NCBI GenBank assembly: GCA_024699495.1
Contig: JAILPK010000013.1
Span: 1-54,323, forward strand
DNA: 54,323 nt
Source: Bacteroidaceae bacterium
GTDB taxonomy: Bacteria > Bacteroidota > Bacteroidia > Bacteroidales > Bacteroidaceae
Direction of reading: 5' to 3'
Shown here: piece after piece, positions 24,829-34,375 of the stretch
How the letters are laid out: every line of letters starts with the position of its first letter
How positions within the stretch are numbered: position 1 is the first letter of the stretch
Translations under genes and position numbers: made by a program
The notes under the pieces: generated by a model
Told to the model about the DNA's origin: nothing
Databases searched by the model: none
Seen by the model: only the letters and a program-made list of their open reading frames with translations

Positions 24829-27783
24829 TTAATACCAGTCTATACCTTGTGACCGATTGCTGTGCTTCTTCCATTTAAGAGCATCAGCTAAAGCTGAAGA
24901 GTTGGCTTGGAATGTAAAGTTGAAAGATGTATATGGAGCTAAAACTACTGAGCATGACATGTTGAAACAATGCAGGTCGCGACTTACTGTGGCTGTCGTC
25001 ATAGACAGTTTCTTGTAGTTGAAATCATATCCCGAACTCCACCTGAGGTCCCACCCTGAGGCGATGCGGATATTACCGCTAAAATTCAGAGTATGTGTAA
25101 GGTGATAAGGATATCGCATTCTTTTGGCATTAAACTTCTCTTTCTGCCGGTCTTCACTTATATTTACGCCATAGGAAATGGAAAAGGACCAAGGTAGTTT
25201 GAATTTAAGATAGCCATCTTCATCAAGATCTCCGTTCTGAGGTTCTGCTCCACGCTGCCCTCTGGACAATTCGGGGTCCATATTGCTGTCTATATTCGTA
25301 TCTTCTTCTTCATCTTCATCTTCATCCTCACGGTTCTTATCCTTCTTATTGCCTCCGAACCAGTTCTTGAATGTCTGGTTATTGAATGTGTATGAGAAAT
25401 TTTGAGACATTCCCTGAAAACGTCCAAAACGCCCCTGCGAGTACTCCGTATGATTTCCTTCTATAATGTTCCCGTTTCTGTCGAACTCGTAGGCGTATGT
25501 GGCAAAAACTGCATTCAGGGAGAATGTGTAGCTCTTGCTCAGTTTCAGACGTAACCGGGTACTTAAGTTACTCCATGGCTTCACTTTTGCTGCCATGTTA
25601 TAACTCATGCTTGCTCCCAGTTCGTCAATCAGGGATATTTTCTTTGTAGAGTCACGGTCAGCCCTTACTTTCATCTCCAGATTATTGGAAATATCTACGG
25701 AAATATTGCCTGTCATTCCTTTAGACGGCACTCCGTAGAGCATTCCCTGATATGGGCTATATTCCACTGTTGACACATTTCCATCGGCATCTGTTTTTAC
25801 ATAAGTTCCCCAAAAACCGTATCTTTCAGCCCCAAAATCTGGTGCATAGCTGAAGTTTATGGTTGGCGTAAAGACGTGGCGTATAGCAACAATTTTCTTC
25901 CCCCATATTGGCGTGTACATACCATAGAGTTTGGTTGATGCGGACATTGAAACATTATAATTGTAAACGTTGTAGAAGCCGTATGTGGTATCCCTTACTT
26001 CCTGCTGTGACTCAGTGTTCCAAGAACGATTTATCTTGTGAGAGTACATGCGGTCCGTGAAATTGAATGAGGGGGTGATATTTATATAGTTAAACAAAGA
26101 GAACGAGGCATTGATGGGGATGTCGTGCTTCATGCCATTACGCCAGTCTCGAATAAGATTTGAATGCAGCAACAGGCTTTCTTTCGTACTTATGCTATTA
26201 TTGAGAGTACCTGTATAGCTCATGGCAATCTTCTCATACCAGCGTTCTTTTCCTACTTGTTTTTTACGTCTGAAAGGGTTGAATCTTGCCAATGTGATAT
26301 TCAGTGACGGAAGAGTCATTGAAATAGAAGAATCACGCATGTTCTGCGAGAGGTTCATGGATGTGGATATCGTCAATCCTATGTCAGAGAATGTTTTGCT
26401 GTATGAAATACTTGAGGTGCGTGTGCTTTGTGTCCTACTCTGCGGGTTATACATGGAGTTGAGGTTATTCTGCTCATAGCTTGATGTGGCGAAGTTCACG
26501 CTTGCCTGGAAACTCTGGGATGGATTGGCCTTAGCATCTTGCCTATGGCTCCACTGGAACTTAAAACTCTTGCTCACGCTGTAGTCAGGCATGTTCTTCT
26601 CTCCCTCCTTAGTATTTTGATACGAGAAGTTTATAGAGCCGCTGAAGCGATAGCGCTTTCGGTAATTACTCATTGCAGAGAGACCCCAAGAACCTTTTGT
26701 GTATATTTCACCAAGAACCTTCAAATCCACCTTGTCGCTAATGGCAAAATAGTATCCTCCGTCCCGCAGGTAGAATCCCCTTACCGTTTCGTCACCGTAT
26801 GTAGGCATGATTAAACCGCTGGAGAAATCATCAGTAAAAGGGAAAAAACCATAGGGTAAAGCCAATGGAAGAGGAACATCTTCGACTACCAGATAGGCCG
26901 GTCCGAATACCACATCCTTACCTGGTCGCATTTTTCCTTTTGTCAGCGCCAGATAGAAATGCGGATGTTTGGCATCACAAGTAGTATATTTGCCATCCTT
27001 GAAAAACATAGTGCCCGTACTGTCTCGTTTGCTTTCTCCACTAATAAGATAACCCTCACCCTGCTGTGTATAAACGTTGTTTATGAATGCCCTACGAGTC
27101 TTGAAATTGTATGCTATGTCGTCCGGTTCATATTCATCGCTTCCCTGTTTGAATACTGGTGGAGTGATGATATTGCCCAACGAATCACGACGGCTGACAG
27201 CATGCACGAGCGAACTGTCCATACTCATCGTGATGAGATCAGCTTCCAACTCGAGATTTGTGTAGTTCACCTTGGCTTCTCCAAACAAATTGGCGCGATT
27301 GGTTTCATAATCGAATGTGATAGAGTCACTTGCAGTATATTCTACAGGAGCATCCAACGCATTTCTGCTTTGTCCTGCTGTATCCACGTTTACAGTATCT
27401 TTCTCTGCACGCATTCCGCCACGATTCAGTATTACTGTATCTCCGTCAATAACTACATACCGTAAGGAATCCATCTCTGAGATGCTGTCGCCCAAGGCAA
27501 TCCTCAGACTATCAGTAATCAGCTGTTCAGCACTGTCGCTCAAGGCAATCCGCACACTGTCGGCAAAAGAATGAATCACACTGTCAGCAAATTCATTTCT
27601 CATGCCGTAACCCCTCACGCTGTCGCCTATAGAGGCTACTGTATCATCAAGAGAAACGAACTCGTCAACAACGTTCCTGCTATCCTTTTGGACAAAAGGT
27701 TTGGCAGTGGCGACAAGGAGACCTAACGCGTTAATAATGAGTAGTATATAGACTAATTTTCTGGTCACTTTTGTATTGAGCAT
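24829..27783 (-). CDS. lptD: LPS-assembly protein LptD (Bacteroidales type)
   Basis: 984-residue outer-membrane beta-barrel that inserts lipopolysaccharide into the outer leaflet. After an N-terminal hydrophobic segment (KLVYILLIINALGLLVATA) comes a long low-complexity Asp/Ser stretch (about 40-130). An OstA-like domain follows (FDYETNRANLFGEAKVNYTNLELEA and neighbours, about 150-290). Amphipathic strands then run to the end (RFSGSINFSYQNT, SYAPDFGAERYG, LHCFNMSCSVVLAPYTSFNFTF). An acidic insert (KDKNREDEDEDEEED, about 820) lies in a loop. It has its own promoter and heads the minus run to 14.6 kb. Confidence 0.85.
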   Translation of the reverse strand: MLNTKVTRKLVYILLIINALGLLVATAKPFVQKDSRNVVDEFVSLDDTVASIGDSVRGYGMRNEFADSVIHSFADSVRIALSDSAEQLITDSLRIALGDSISEMDSLRYVVIDGDTVILNRGGMRAEKDTVNVDTAGQSRNALDAPVEYTASDSITFDYETNRANLFGEAKVNYTNLELEADLITMSMDSSLVHAVSRRDSLGNIITPPVFKQGSDEYEPDDIAYNFKTRRAFINNVYTQQGEGYLISGESKRDSTGTMFFKDGKYTTCDAKHPHFYLALTKGKMRPGKDVVFGPAYLVVEDVPLPLALPYGFFPFTDDFSSGLIMPTYGDETVRGFYLRDGGYYFAISDKVDLKVLGEIYTKGSWGLSAMSNYRKRYRFSGSINFSYQNTKEGEKNMPDYSVSKSFKFQWSHRQDAKANPSQSFQASVNFATSSYEQNNLNSMYNPQSRTQSTRTSSISYSKTFSDIGLTISTSMNLSQNMRDSSISMTLPSLNITLARFNPFRRKKQVGKERWYEKIAMSYTGTLNNSISTKESLLLHSNLIRDWRNGMKHDIPINASFSLFNYINITPSFNFTDRMYSHKINRSWNTESQQEVRDTTYGFYNVYNYNVSMSASTKLYGMYTPIWGKKIVAIRHVFTPTINFSYAPDFGAERYGFWGTYVKTDADGNVSTVEYSPYQGMLYGVPSKGMTGNISVDISNNLEMKVRADRDSTKKISLIDELGASMSYNMAAKVKPWSNLSTRLRLKLSKSYTFSLNAVFATYAYEFDRNGNIIEGNHTEYSQGRFGRFQGMSQNFSYTFNNQTFKNWFGGNKKDKNREDEDEDEEEDTNIDSNMDPELSRGQRGAEPQNGDLDEDGYLKFKLPWSFSISYGVNISEDRQKEKFNAKRMRYPYHLTHTLNFSGNIRIASGWDLRWSSGYDFNYKKLSMTTATVSRDLHCFNMSCSVVLAPYTSFNFTFQANSSALADALKWKKHSNRSQGIDWY

Positions 27784-27807
27784 GAAGGCTTACGCCTCAA
27801 ACAGCCA

Positions 27808-27839
27808 CAAAAGTATGGAAAAAAGGACACACAAACAAA
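27808..27839 (-). promoter_or_regulatory. Promoter for lptD
   Basis: Read on the minus strand, TTTG (plus 27836-27839) is followed by 20 bases and TACTTTTG (plus 27808-27815). This fits the Bacteroidetes consensus. The ATG at 27783 follows about 25 bases downstream. Confidence 0.75.
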
Positions 27840-27863
27840 TATAAGGTTCTTATTTTAGGGATT

Positions 27864-28400
27864 TTAACCGAAAGTGTTAAGCCATTGTTTCATACGGGCA
27901 ATGCTTCCGTCACCGAACTTTTCCAAACTGCGGAGCACTTGTTCGGGTGTGCGGCGGCGCTCCAGATGCGTCTTGGAAAAGAATTTGTCTGCATAACATA
28001 TAATTTGTTCCTCTATGGTTTCAGGGCTATAGTCACGCATTGGCAGCGGTAGGTTTTGCTGCTGAATGGCATCTGTAGTTATGCCAGTTCCCGTATGGCG
28101 TTCAGCCACTCTTGCATGACGGATAAGCCCTTCATTAACAAGTAGTTTAGCCCCCAAAATTCCATGACATATATATGGTTGTGTTCCGTAACATTCTATA
28201 CCTGGCGCATTGGTTAGAAATATACCTATGTCATGTAGCATAGCAGCCTCGTAGAGAAACGTTCGGTCTGCATTTAGCTCTGGGTGAAGGTGAGCTACTT
28301 CCAAAGCCATTTCTGCTACTGCATTGCTGTGCTCAATAAGAATATGGCGCAGTTTGAAATTGTCAGCGTAATATTTGTTTATGATCGGAAGGACTTCCAT
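27864..28400 (-). CDS. HD-domain phosphohydrolase-like protein
   Basis: 178 residues, cytoplasmic. The HD metal-binding pattern is seen as H in LIEHSNAVAEMAL, then AAMLHDIGIFLTN, and a later ARVAERHTGTG, which together form the HD superfamily site for phosphohydrolases. Family members of this length in Bacteroidetes are annotated simply as HD-domain proteins; some act on nucleotides. It lies between the C10 peptidase and lptD with a 116-base gap to the latter stop-free region. Substrate unknown. Confidence 0.8.
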   Translation of the reverse strand: MEVLPIINKYYADNFKLRHILIEHSNAVAEMALEVAHLHPELNADRTFLYEAAMLHDIGIFLTNAPGIECYGTQPYICHGILGAKLLVNEGLIRHARVAERHTGTGITTDAIQQQNLPLPMRDYSPETIEEQIICYADKFFSKTHLERRRTPEQVLRSLEKFGDGSIARMKQWLNTFG

Positions 28401-28516
28401 CTGTATATGAAAGAATTATTCTTTTGTATCCCTTTTACTCGAAGAATATGTGCTTGTAAAAGATTGTTTATCAGTCCCCTATATGAGACTAATTTCAGCT
28501 AATTTGTTGCAAATTA

Positions 28517-30367
28517 TTACTTTATTGTCAATTTCCCGTTTTGTATAACCAGCTGTTTGTTAGAGTCATTTGAGACAAATTTTCGCCCGGATATATCATA
28601 TATATGAACTTTTTGCAGCTCTTTATCCGGTTTAGTCTTATTGATTGCAGCCTCGTCTGCATTATCCGGTGTGGTGAAGGATAAAGATGAAACTACAGTC
28701 CAAGGACAACGGACCCACAGTTCATAGTCCATGCCGACCTGCAGACCGTTGAATGTGATACTGAGTTTGTCGCTGTCACCCCCGGCCAGAGAAAGCACAG
28801 TCCAGTGGCGCTGATCATCATCATTAACGCCTGTAAGTCCGGCTTTTCTCAGACAATAAGTTACCAAATTACCGGCATAACCATCTGTTGCTTTGTTCTC
28901 CACTTCAACTATAAACGTAGCAGAAACCGGACCTTCCGAATCATTGTCATCCCATGCAAATGTTGCATCAGGATTTCCCCACTCTAACACAGGTTTTGTT
29001 CCTTGGGATATATTTACCACCTGCTGAAATGGAATCGTCTCGTCGTCATGCGAGAGGCCGAAAAACCTTTCTCCGTACTCCGTAAACCGGCAGAAAGTAC
29101 GCCACACACGATGTTCGCCTGCTTCCAAGGTCACGGCTGCAAGCCCGACATAATCAGCCTGCTGGAAAATGGCTGTATCAGTCGGCAGCCAGGTCATAAC
29201 TTCATATGTATATGTTACGGTGGCTTCACCCTCGTTGTGGAAATAGAAATCTACTGCGGTGTATTCCTGACAGTCGGGTTCCCTGAGAAACCTCACGCTG
29301 TCACACACAATCCCCAAATTATTCATGTCCAATGTGTCTGAGCAATCAACAACGACATCCGGGTCGGGGTGCAAAAGCAGCATATATTGATTATTGAAAA
29401 AACCTTCTGATATGCCGTAAATATCATTGTCTCGAGGTTCAAATGGATTAAGGATGTCCAAATCAAACCATCCGTCATAATCTCCATTATACCCCCAATT
29501 GCAATGATAAAAGCCCTTTTCATCGACACCGTCAATATTAAAGGCATGACCTGAGAGCGCCATGTTGTGCCCAGCATAAGCTATTGGATGACCAGCTTCC
29601 AGTTCACGACGTAAAATTTGATGCCACCGATTCGGAGAAAAACTCACACGGTCATATAATTTAACCGTACCATATCCGAAAGCATCCCGAAGATAACTCT
29701 CTCCATACCAATAGCTTGCACCGCTTGATTCGAGTCCATAATTCATGTTGACTGCCATGCCGCAAGCCAACGAGACCATTGCAACTGCATCAGCTTCTTC
29801 ATCGGAATATCCATCACGGTAATCATTGCGGATTTTCTCCCAATTAAACGGTGTTCCTGGCAACATGTCTGCTATAATATAATTGTCTGTAGTCCACCCG
29901 TGAAGTGTGTCTTTGAGCGTTTCGGGATATGAATAATAAGTCATTATCTGCTCTAAAGCCGTGGCAACACAGCCTGTAAGACAATGTCCGCTGCTTACTT
30001 TGTCTTCGGAATATCTCCATTGTGGGCAATACTGGTTAAATGGAGCTCCCTGGCTGCGAACTGTGGTAAGCAGAGGCCCTATCCGCGTTCCTTTTAATTC
30101 AGATTGATAGTCTGTTAAATATGAGCTTCGGGTATTGCGTAAACGGGCTAACCGGTGAGCTTTTTTTCTCTGATACAATGGGACTTTTTGACTTTCCTTA
30201 ATCATCGTACGCAAGACAGGAGGCATTTGTCCGCATTGGGATATATCATATCCGACGAATAAGCCGTCAACAAACATCGAGTCGTTAACAACCTCCTGTG
30301 CTGTCAATCTTTGCACGTTAAACAGCCAAGTCAACGTAATGAGAAATAAGAATTGCCTAAGTTTCAA
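28517..30367 (-). CDS. Secreted C10-family (streptopain-like) cysteine protease
   Basis: 616 residues. The signal peptide ends near LTAQ. A propeptide-like segment (about 30-85) precedes the papain-like C10 domain. The catalytic Cys133 lies in GCVATALEQIMTYY, and His274 in SGHAFNIDGVDEKGFYHCNWGY with the expected glycine-rich companion. Residues about 330-560 are beta-rich modules. The C terminus (VHIYDISGRKF... NGKLTIK) is a type IX sorting-like tail. C10 members include SpeB and Prevotella interpain A; this one probably acts outside the cell on host or dietary protein. It shows no obvious promoter. Confidence 0.88.
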   Translation of the reverse strand: MKLRQFLFLITLTWLFNVQRLTAQEVVNDSMFVDGLFVGYDISQCGQMPPVLRTMIKESQKVPLYQRKKAHRLARLRNTRSSYLTDYQSELKGTRIGPLLTTVRSQGAPFNQYCPQWRYSEDKVSSGHCLTGCVATALEQIMTYYSYPETLKDTLHGWTTDNYIIADMLPGTPFNWEKIRNDYRDGYSDEEADAVAMVSLACGMAVNMNYGLESSGASYWYGESYLRDAFGYGTVKLYDRVSFSPNRWHQILRRELEAGHPIAYAGHNMALSGHAFNIDGVDEKGFYHCNWGYNGDYDGWFDLDILNPFEPRDNDIYGISEGFFNNQYMLLLHPDPDVVVDCSDTLDMNNLGIVCDSVRFLREPDCQEYTAVDFYFHNEGEATVTYTYEVMTWLPTDTAIFQQADYVGLAAVTLEAGEHRVWRTFCRFTEYGERFFGLSHDDETIPFQQVVNISQGTKPVLEWGNPDATFAWDDNDSEGPVSATFIVEVENKATDGYAGNLVTYCLRKAGLTGVNDDDQRHWTVLSLAGGDSDKLSITFNGLQVGMDYELWVRCPWTVVSSLSFTTPDNADEAAINKTKPDKELQKVHIYDISGRKFVSNDSNKQLVIQNGKLTIK

Positions 30368-30451
30368 GGTTCTTCTTTAGGTTTTGGATAAGTCTAAATA
30401 ATAACGTCTGTTTGAATCTCTGTGAATCTGGTAAGTTTGAATCTATAAAAA

Positions 30452-30862
30452 TCAATAGTCCTCTGGTGTGAGTTCTATATCAACCATCTTTTTGCCCGTA
30501 CTTTTAGAAATATAAATGTATGAGAAGGTGAACTGGCGTTCTTTATAAGGTTTCATAGAAATGTCATTTCGTAGATTCTTACACAGGCGTGTGTGAAATT
30601 CTTCAATCACATCGTCCGTTATCAGCGAATCCGCATCTGCTTCTCCGTGTAACGAATAATAGTATGCAAAGCCCTGAGGCTCATCTACATAGACCATAGA
30701 ATCAAGGTCTGTCATCGCGTCAACGGAATGTGGACATTGCTTATCGGTGAACTCACGTGCTTCACGGCGACAGCGGTCTGCAAAACTTTCTGTGCACCCC
30801 ACAGTCAGCAGGGATATCATGAACAGTCCCAAAGAGACAAGTATCAGATTTGGCGTTTTCAT
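30452..30862 (-). CDS. Small lipoprotein of unknown function
   Basis: The sensible start is the ATG at 30862, giving a lipoprotein leader MKTPNLILVSLGLFMISLLTVGC with lipidated Cys23. A start at 30925 would overlap aspS and place polar residues before the leader. The mature part is about 113 residues with two Cys early (RCRREAREFTDKQCP) and an acidic middle. No known family is recognised. It starts 2 bases after the aspS stop, so it is very probably cotranscribed with aspS. Confidence 0.75.
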   Translation of the reverse strand: MKTPNLILVSLGLFMISLLTVGCTESFADRCRREAREFTDKQCPHSVDAMTDLDSMVYVDEPQGFAYYYSLHGEADADSLITDDVIEEFHTRLCKNLRNDISMKPYKERQFTFSYIYISKSTGKKMVDIELTPEDY

Positions 30863-30864
30863 CG

Positions 30865-32649
30865 TTAATTTTCGACTGGTTTGAGGCTCAGGTACAGTTC
30901 GTCTAATTGTTTCTGTTCGAGACAAGCCGGAGCATCAAGCATTACATCCCGCCCGCTGTTGTTCTTTGGGAAGGCTATGCAGTCGCGTATGGAGTCAAGA
31001 CCGGCAAAAAGACTGACCCAGCGATCAAGACCATAAGCCAAACCTCCGTGAGGGGGCGCTCCGTACTTGAAGGCATTCATGAGGAAACCGAACTGTTCCT
31101 GAGCGCGCTCTTCAGTGAAGCCCAGGATGCGGAACATCTTATCTTGTAATTCCGGATCGTGGATACGTATTGAGCCGCCGCCGACTTCAACACCGTTGCA
31201 GACCATGTCATAGGCATCTGCACGTACTGCTGCAGGATCGGTGTCAAGCAGTGGTATATCCTCGTCTTTGGGGTGAGTGAAGGGGTGATGTGTGGCCATA
31301 AGACGGCCTTCTTCCTCACTCCATTCGAACATCGGAAAATCGATAACCCAAAGCAGAGAGAACTGGTTCTTGTCACGCAGTCCCATGCGACTACCCATCT
31401 CCAGACGCAGTTCGCACAGCTGTTTGCGGGTCTTCATAGCATCGTCGCCAGATAGGATGAGGATGAGGTCACCTGGCTGGGCATTCATCTTCTCTTTCAA
31501 GGCTGAAAGAACATTCTGATCATAGAACTTATCTACACTTGACTTCACGCTTCCGTCATCCTGCACACGGGCATAAACCATACCTTTGGCACCAATCTGA
31601 GGACGCTTCACGAAGTCGGTGAGCTGGTCAATCTGCTTGCGTGTATATACAGCCTGGCCTGTGGCACAGATGCCGCCGATATATTTGGCATCATCAAACA
31701 CAGAGAAGCCTGGAGCCTGGGCGAACAGGTCCTTCAGTTCAACGAATTTCATGCCGAAACGTGTGTCAGGCTTGTCACTGCCATAGTATTTCATAGCGTC
31801 AGCCCATGTCATGCGGGGGAAAGCCTCCTTTAGTTCTATGCCGCGCAGTTCCTTGAAGAGATGCTTGGCCATACCTTCAAAAGTCTGTAGGATATCTTCC
31901 TGAGTGACGAAAGACATCTCGCAGTCAATCTGTGTGAATTCCGGCTGACGGTCAGCACGTAAATCCTCGTCTCGGAAGCATTTTACAATTTGGAAATAGC
32001 GGTCCATACCTGATACCATCAGCAGCTGCTTCAGAGTCTGCGGACTTTGGGGTAGAGCGTAAAACTGTCCTGGGTTCATGCGGGAGGGGACTACAAAGTC
32101 GCGGGCACCTTCAGGTGTGGAACCGATCAACATAGGTGTCTCAATCTCAAGGAAGCCTAGGCTGTCAAGATAGCGGCGCACCTCCATCGTCATCTTATGG
32201 CGCAGTTCCAGATTGCTGCGCACCGGTGTGCGGCGCAGGTCGAGATAGCGGTACTTCATACGCAGGTCATCGCCGCCGTCGCTTTGATCTTCTATGGTGA
32301 AGGGCGGAGTGACGCTCTCGTTGAGGACCACGAGCTTCGAAGCAATTATCTCTATGTCTCCGGTAGGCAAGTTCTTGTTTTTGTTGGAACGCTCATTTAC
32401 AGTGCCCGTCACCTGAATGACATATTCTCGTCCGAGCTTGTTTGCCTGCTCAAAAAGTGTGTTGCAAGCATCTGTCTGTCCTTCAGATGGCTGTTCCTCA
32501 AAACAAATTTGGGTTATTCCGTAGCGGTCACGAACATCTACAAAAGTCATGCCGCCCATTTTGCGGGTGCGCTGTACCCATCCTGCGAGAGTAACAATCT
32601 CTCCGGCATTGGCGAGCCTGAGTTCGCCACAAGTATGAGTTCTATACAT
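30865..32649 (-). CDS. aspS: Aspartyl-tRNA synthetase
   Basis: 594-residue class II synthetase that charges tRNA-Asp. An N-terminal OB-fold anticodon domain contains [18 protein letters not shown]. Motif 2 is [20 protein letters not shown], and a bacterial insert (GAD) occupies about 290-420. Motif 3 is [15 protein letters not shown]. The length and order match bacterial AspRS. The ATG at 32649 sits about 30 bases after a -7 element. A small lipoprotein gene follows immediately. Confidence 0.97.
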   Translation of the reverse strand: MYRTHTCGELRLANAGEIVTLAGWVQRTRKMGGMTFVDVRDRYGITQICFEEQPSEGQTDACNTLFEQANKLGREYVIQVTGTVNERSNKNKNLPTGDIEIIASKLVVLNESVTPPFTIEDQSDGGDDLRMKYRYLDLRRTPVRSNLELRHKMTMEVRRYLDSLGFLEIETPMLIGSTPEGARDFVVPSRMNPGQFYALPQSPQTLKQLLMVSGMDRYFQIVKCFRDEDLRADRQPEFTQIDCEMSFVTQEDILQTFEGMAKHLFKELRGIELKEAFPRMTWADAMKYYGSDKPDTRFGMKFVELKDLFAQAPGFSVFDDAKYIGGICATGQAVYTRKQIDQLTDFVKRPQIGAKGMVYARVQDDGSVKSSVDKFYDQNVLSALKEKMNAQPGDLILILSGDDAMKTRKQLCELRLEMGSRMGLRDKNQFSLLWVIDFPMFEWSEEEGRLMATHHPFTHPKDEDIPLLDTDPAAVRADAYDMVCNGVEVGGGSIRIHDPELQDKMFRILGFTEERAQEQFGFLMNAFKYGAPPHGGLAYGLDRWVSLFAGLDSIRDCIAFPKNNSGRDVMLDAPACLEQKQLDELYLSLKPVEN

Positions 32650-32679
32650 ATTTATATATAATGTTTGTCTTTACGGCCG

Positions 32680-32687
32680 CAAAAGTA
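32680..32687 (-). promoter_or_regulatory. -7 element for aspS
   Basis: Plus-strand CAAAAGTA reads TACTTTTG on the minus strand, a perfect TAnnTTTG box about 31 bases before the aspS ATG. No clear TTTG is found at the -33 spacing. Confidence 0.6.
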
Positions 32688-32758
32688 GTAAATTTATCCC
32701 ATTTGTGAGTCTTTCTTCGAGTTTATTTTGTTAAACAAAGCATAAATATTCCAATATT

Positions 32759-32789
32759 ATTGTCCTTAGCTGATTTATTACTACCTTTG
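32759..32789 (+). promoter_or_regulatory. Promoter for tilS
   Basis: ATTG at 32759-32762, 19 bases, then TACCTTTG at 32782-32789. The -7 is perfect and the -33 matches three of four bases. The ATG at 32815 follows by 25 bases. Confidence 0.7.
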
Positions 32790-32814
32790 TCACCAGATCA
32801 GCAAAAAATATAAG

Positions 32815-34134
32815 ATGAAATCGAATCTATTACAGGCTTGGGAAGAAAATGTTGAAAAATCCGGTAAAATTCTCGTTGCTGTAAGCGGTGGCGCTGACAG
32901 CGTGGCCCTGCTCTTATCTCTCCATCAGGCTGGATATGATTCTGAGGCGCTGCATTGCAATTTCGCCCTGCGCGGCCTGGAAAGCGACCGCGACGAACTC
33001 TTTGTACGTCATCTTTGCAGAACCAACAACATAGCTTTGTCAGTCAAACATTTCCATACTGAGGCTTATGCACGTCAGCACCACGTAAGCATAGAGATGG
33101 CGGCAAGGACCCTCCGTTATGAGTGGTTCGAAGAAATGCGCCAGAAGCGCGGTGCAGTTGCTATAGCCGTAGGTCATCATAAAGATGATCAGGCAGAGAC
33201 GCTCCTGCTGAATTTAATTCGCGGTACAGGTCTGCGAGGTCTGTGCGGCATGTCTTCACACTTGGCACACATAGTCCGCCCACTGCTTGGCGTTTCCCGC
33301 TCAGAAATCGAGGAATGGCTCACAGCACAAGGGCAGGATTGGATTGTTGACTCCACCAACCTGCAGGCAGACGCAGCCATTCGTAACCGAATCCGCCTTG
33401 AAATCATCCCCGCGCTCGGTCAGATAAATCCATCTGTGGTCAACACCCTTGTTGACACATCCGGACGTATGCGTGAAGCCCTGAAATTGTATGAGAAAGC
33501 CCTTGCCTCCGAACGCACACTCATCGAAACTGGGAACAGCATTGATATTCAAGCATTAAAGAATAGCATCGCACCACAAACTATCTTCCATGAAATACTT
33601 CATGAACGTGGTTTCACCACCGAACAGGCAGAAGATATATTCAGACATCTCGACGGAGAGCCTGGACATGAATGGCGCAGCGACAAATGGCGACTGCTAC
33701 GTGACCGTGGACATCTGTTGTGGCAACGTATTGATGAAGAGTTTACCCTGGCTCAACAATTACTCCCATTGGAGGGTCAGGTGCAAATTACTCCGTCAAC
33801 GAAACTGATTATCCGCCGTCAGCCGCGACGCGCAGACACACAGGTATCCCGCCACCCTCTCATTGCCACTTTCGATTTGGAAAAACTCACTCTGCCTCTT
33901 ACTGTCCGGTCTGTTCGGCCACACGACAGAATGAAGCCATTTGGAATGACCGGCACCCGTCTCCTAAGCGACATCATGACGGACTTGAAAATGTCTCTGT
34001 TTGACAAGGAGCGTCAACTCGTCGTTTTGAGCGGTTCTGATATCGTATGGCTTACAGGACGCAGGGCTGCAGCCGGATTCGAAGTTGATGAAAAAACCCG
34101 TTTTATCCTCACCCTCCAACTCGTTTTGTCATAA
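32815..34134 (+). CDS. tilS: tRNA(Ile)-lysidine synthase
   Basis: 439 residues. It converts the wobble cytidine of tRNA-Ile(CAU) to lysidine so that AUA is read as isoleucine. The PP-loop ATP motif SGGADS lies at residues 24-29. Other conserved segments are LHCNFALRG, EMAARTLRYEW, GHHKDDQAETLLLNLIRGTGLRGL and DSTNLQADAAIRNRIR. The C-terminal domain (about 340-437) is of the long TilS type. It has its own promoter and is divergent from aspS. Confidence 0.95.
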   Translation: MKSNLLQAWEENVEKSGKILVAVSGGADSVALLLSLHQAGYDSEALHCNFALRGLESDRDELFVRHLCRTNNIALSVKHFHTEAYARQHHVSIEMAARTLRYEWFEEMRQKRGAVAIAVGHHKDDQAETLLLNLIRGTGLRGLCGMSSHLAHIVRPLLGVSRSEIEEWLTAQGQDWIVDSTNLQADAAIRNRIRLEIIPALGQINPSVVNTLVDTSGRMREALKLYEKALASERTLIETGNSIDIQALKNSIAPQTIFHEILHERGFTTEQAEDIFRHLDGEPGHEWRSDKWRLLRDRGHLLWQRIDEEFTLAQQLLPLEGQVQITPSTKLIIRRQPRRADTQVSRHPLIATFDLEKLTLPLTVRSVRPHDRMKPFGMTGTRLLSDIMTDLKMSLFDKERQLVVLSGSDIVWLTGRRAAAGFEVDEKTRFILTLQLVLS

Positions 34135-34305
34135 ACATAGCGCAAAGCTCCAATAGTGAGCCCAAAAACAAATGTTCAATAGCCCCCCCCAAAAAAATCA
34201 TCTGCGTAAGTTATCAACTTGTCAACATGTTAGCATGTTAACTTGTCTCTGCAGCCCCCATCCATTTGTTTTAGTTGGTTTTGCCGACTTTTTTCCCCTA
34301 AAAAA

Positions 34306-34339
34306 ATATGCCGGTGAACGTTTCTATCCACCAGCATAT
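34306..34339. terminator. Hairpin between convergent tilS and cotH-type genes
   Basis: ATATGCCGGTG (34306-34316) pairs with CACCAGCATAT (34329-34339) with one mismatch across a 12-base loop. It is preceded by A6 on one side. It lies between convergent genes, where a bidirectional terminator is expected. The rest of the gap (34135-34305) holds CCCCCCCC followed by AAAAAAA near 34183-34197, and a partial palindrome of CAACATGTTAGCATGTTAAC near 34222; no gene is seen. Confidence 0.45.
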
Positions 34340-34375
34340 TATCTTAAAGCATCTTGAAATTGGGTGCCAGTTTAA

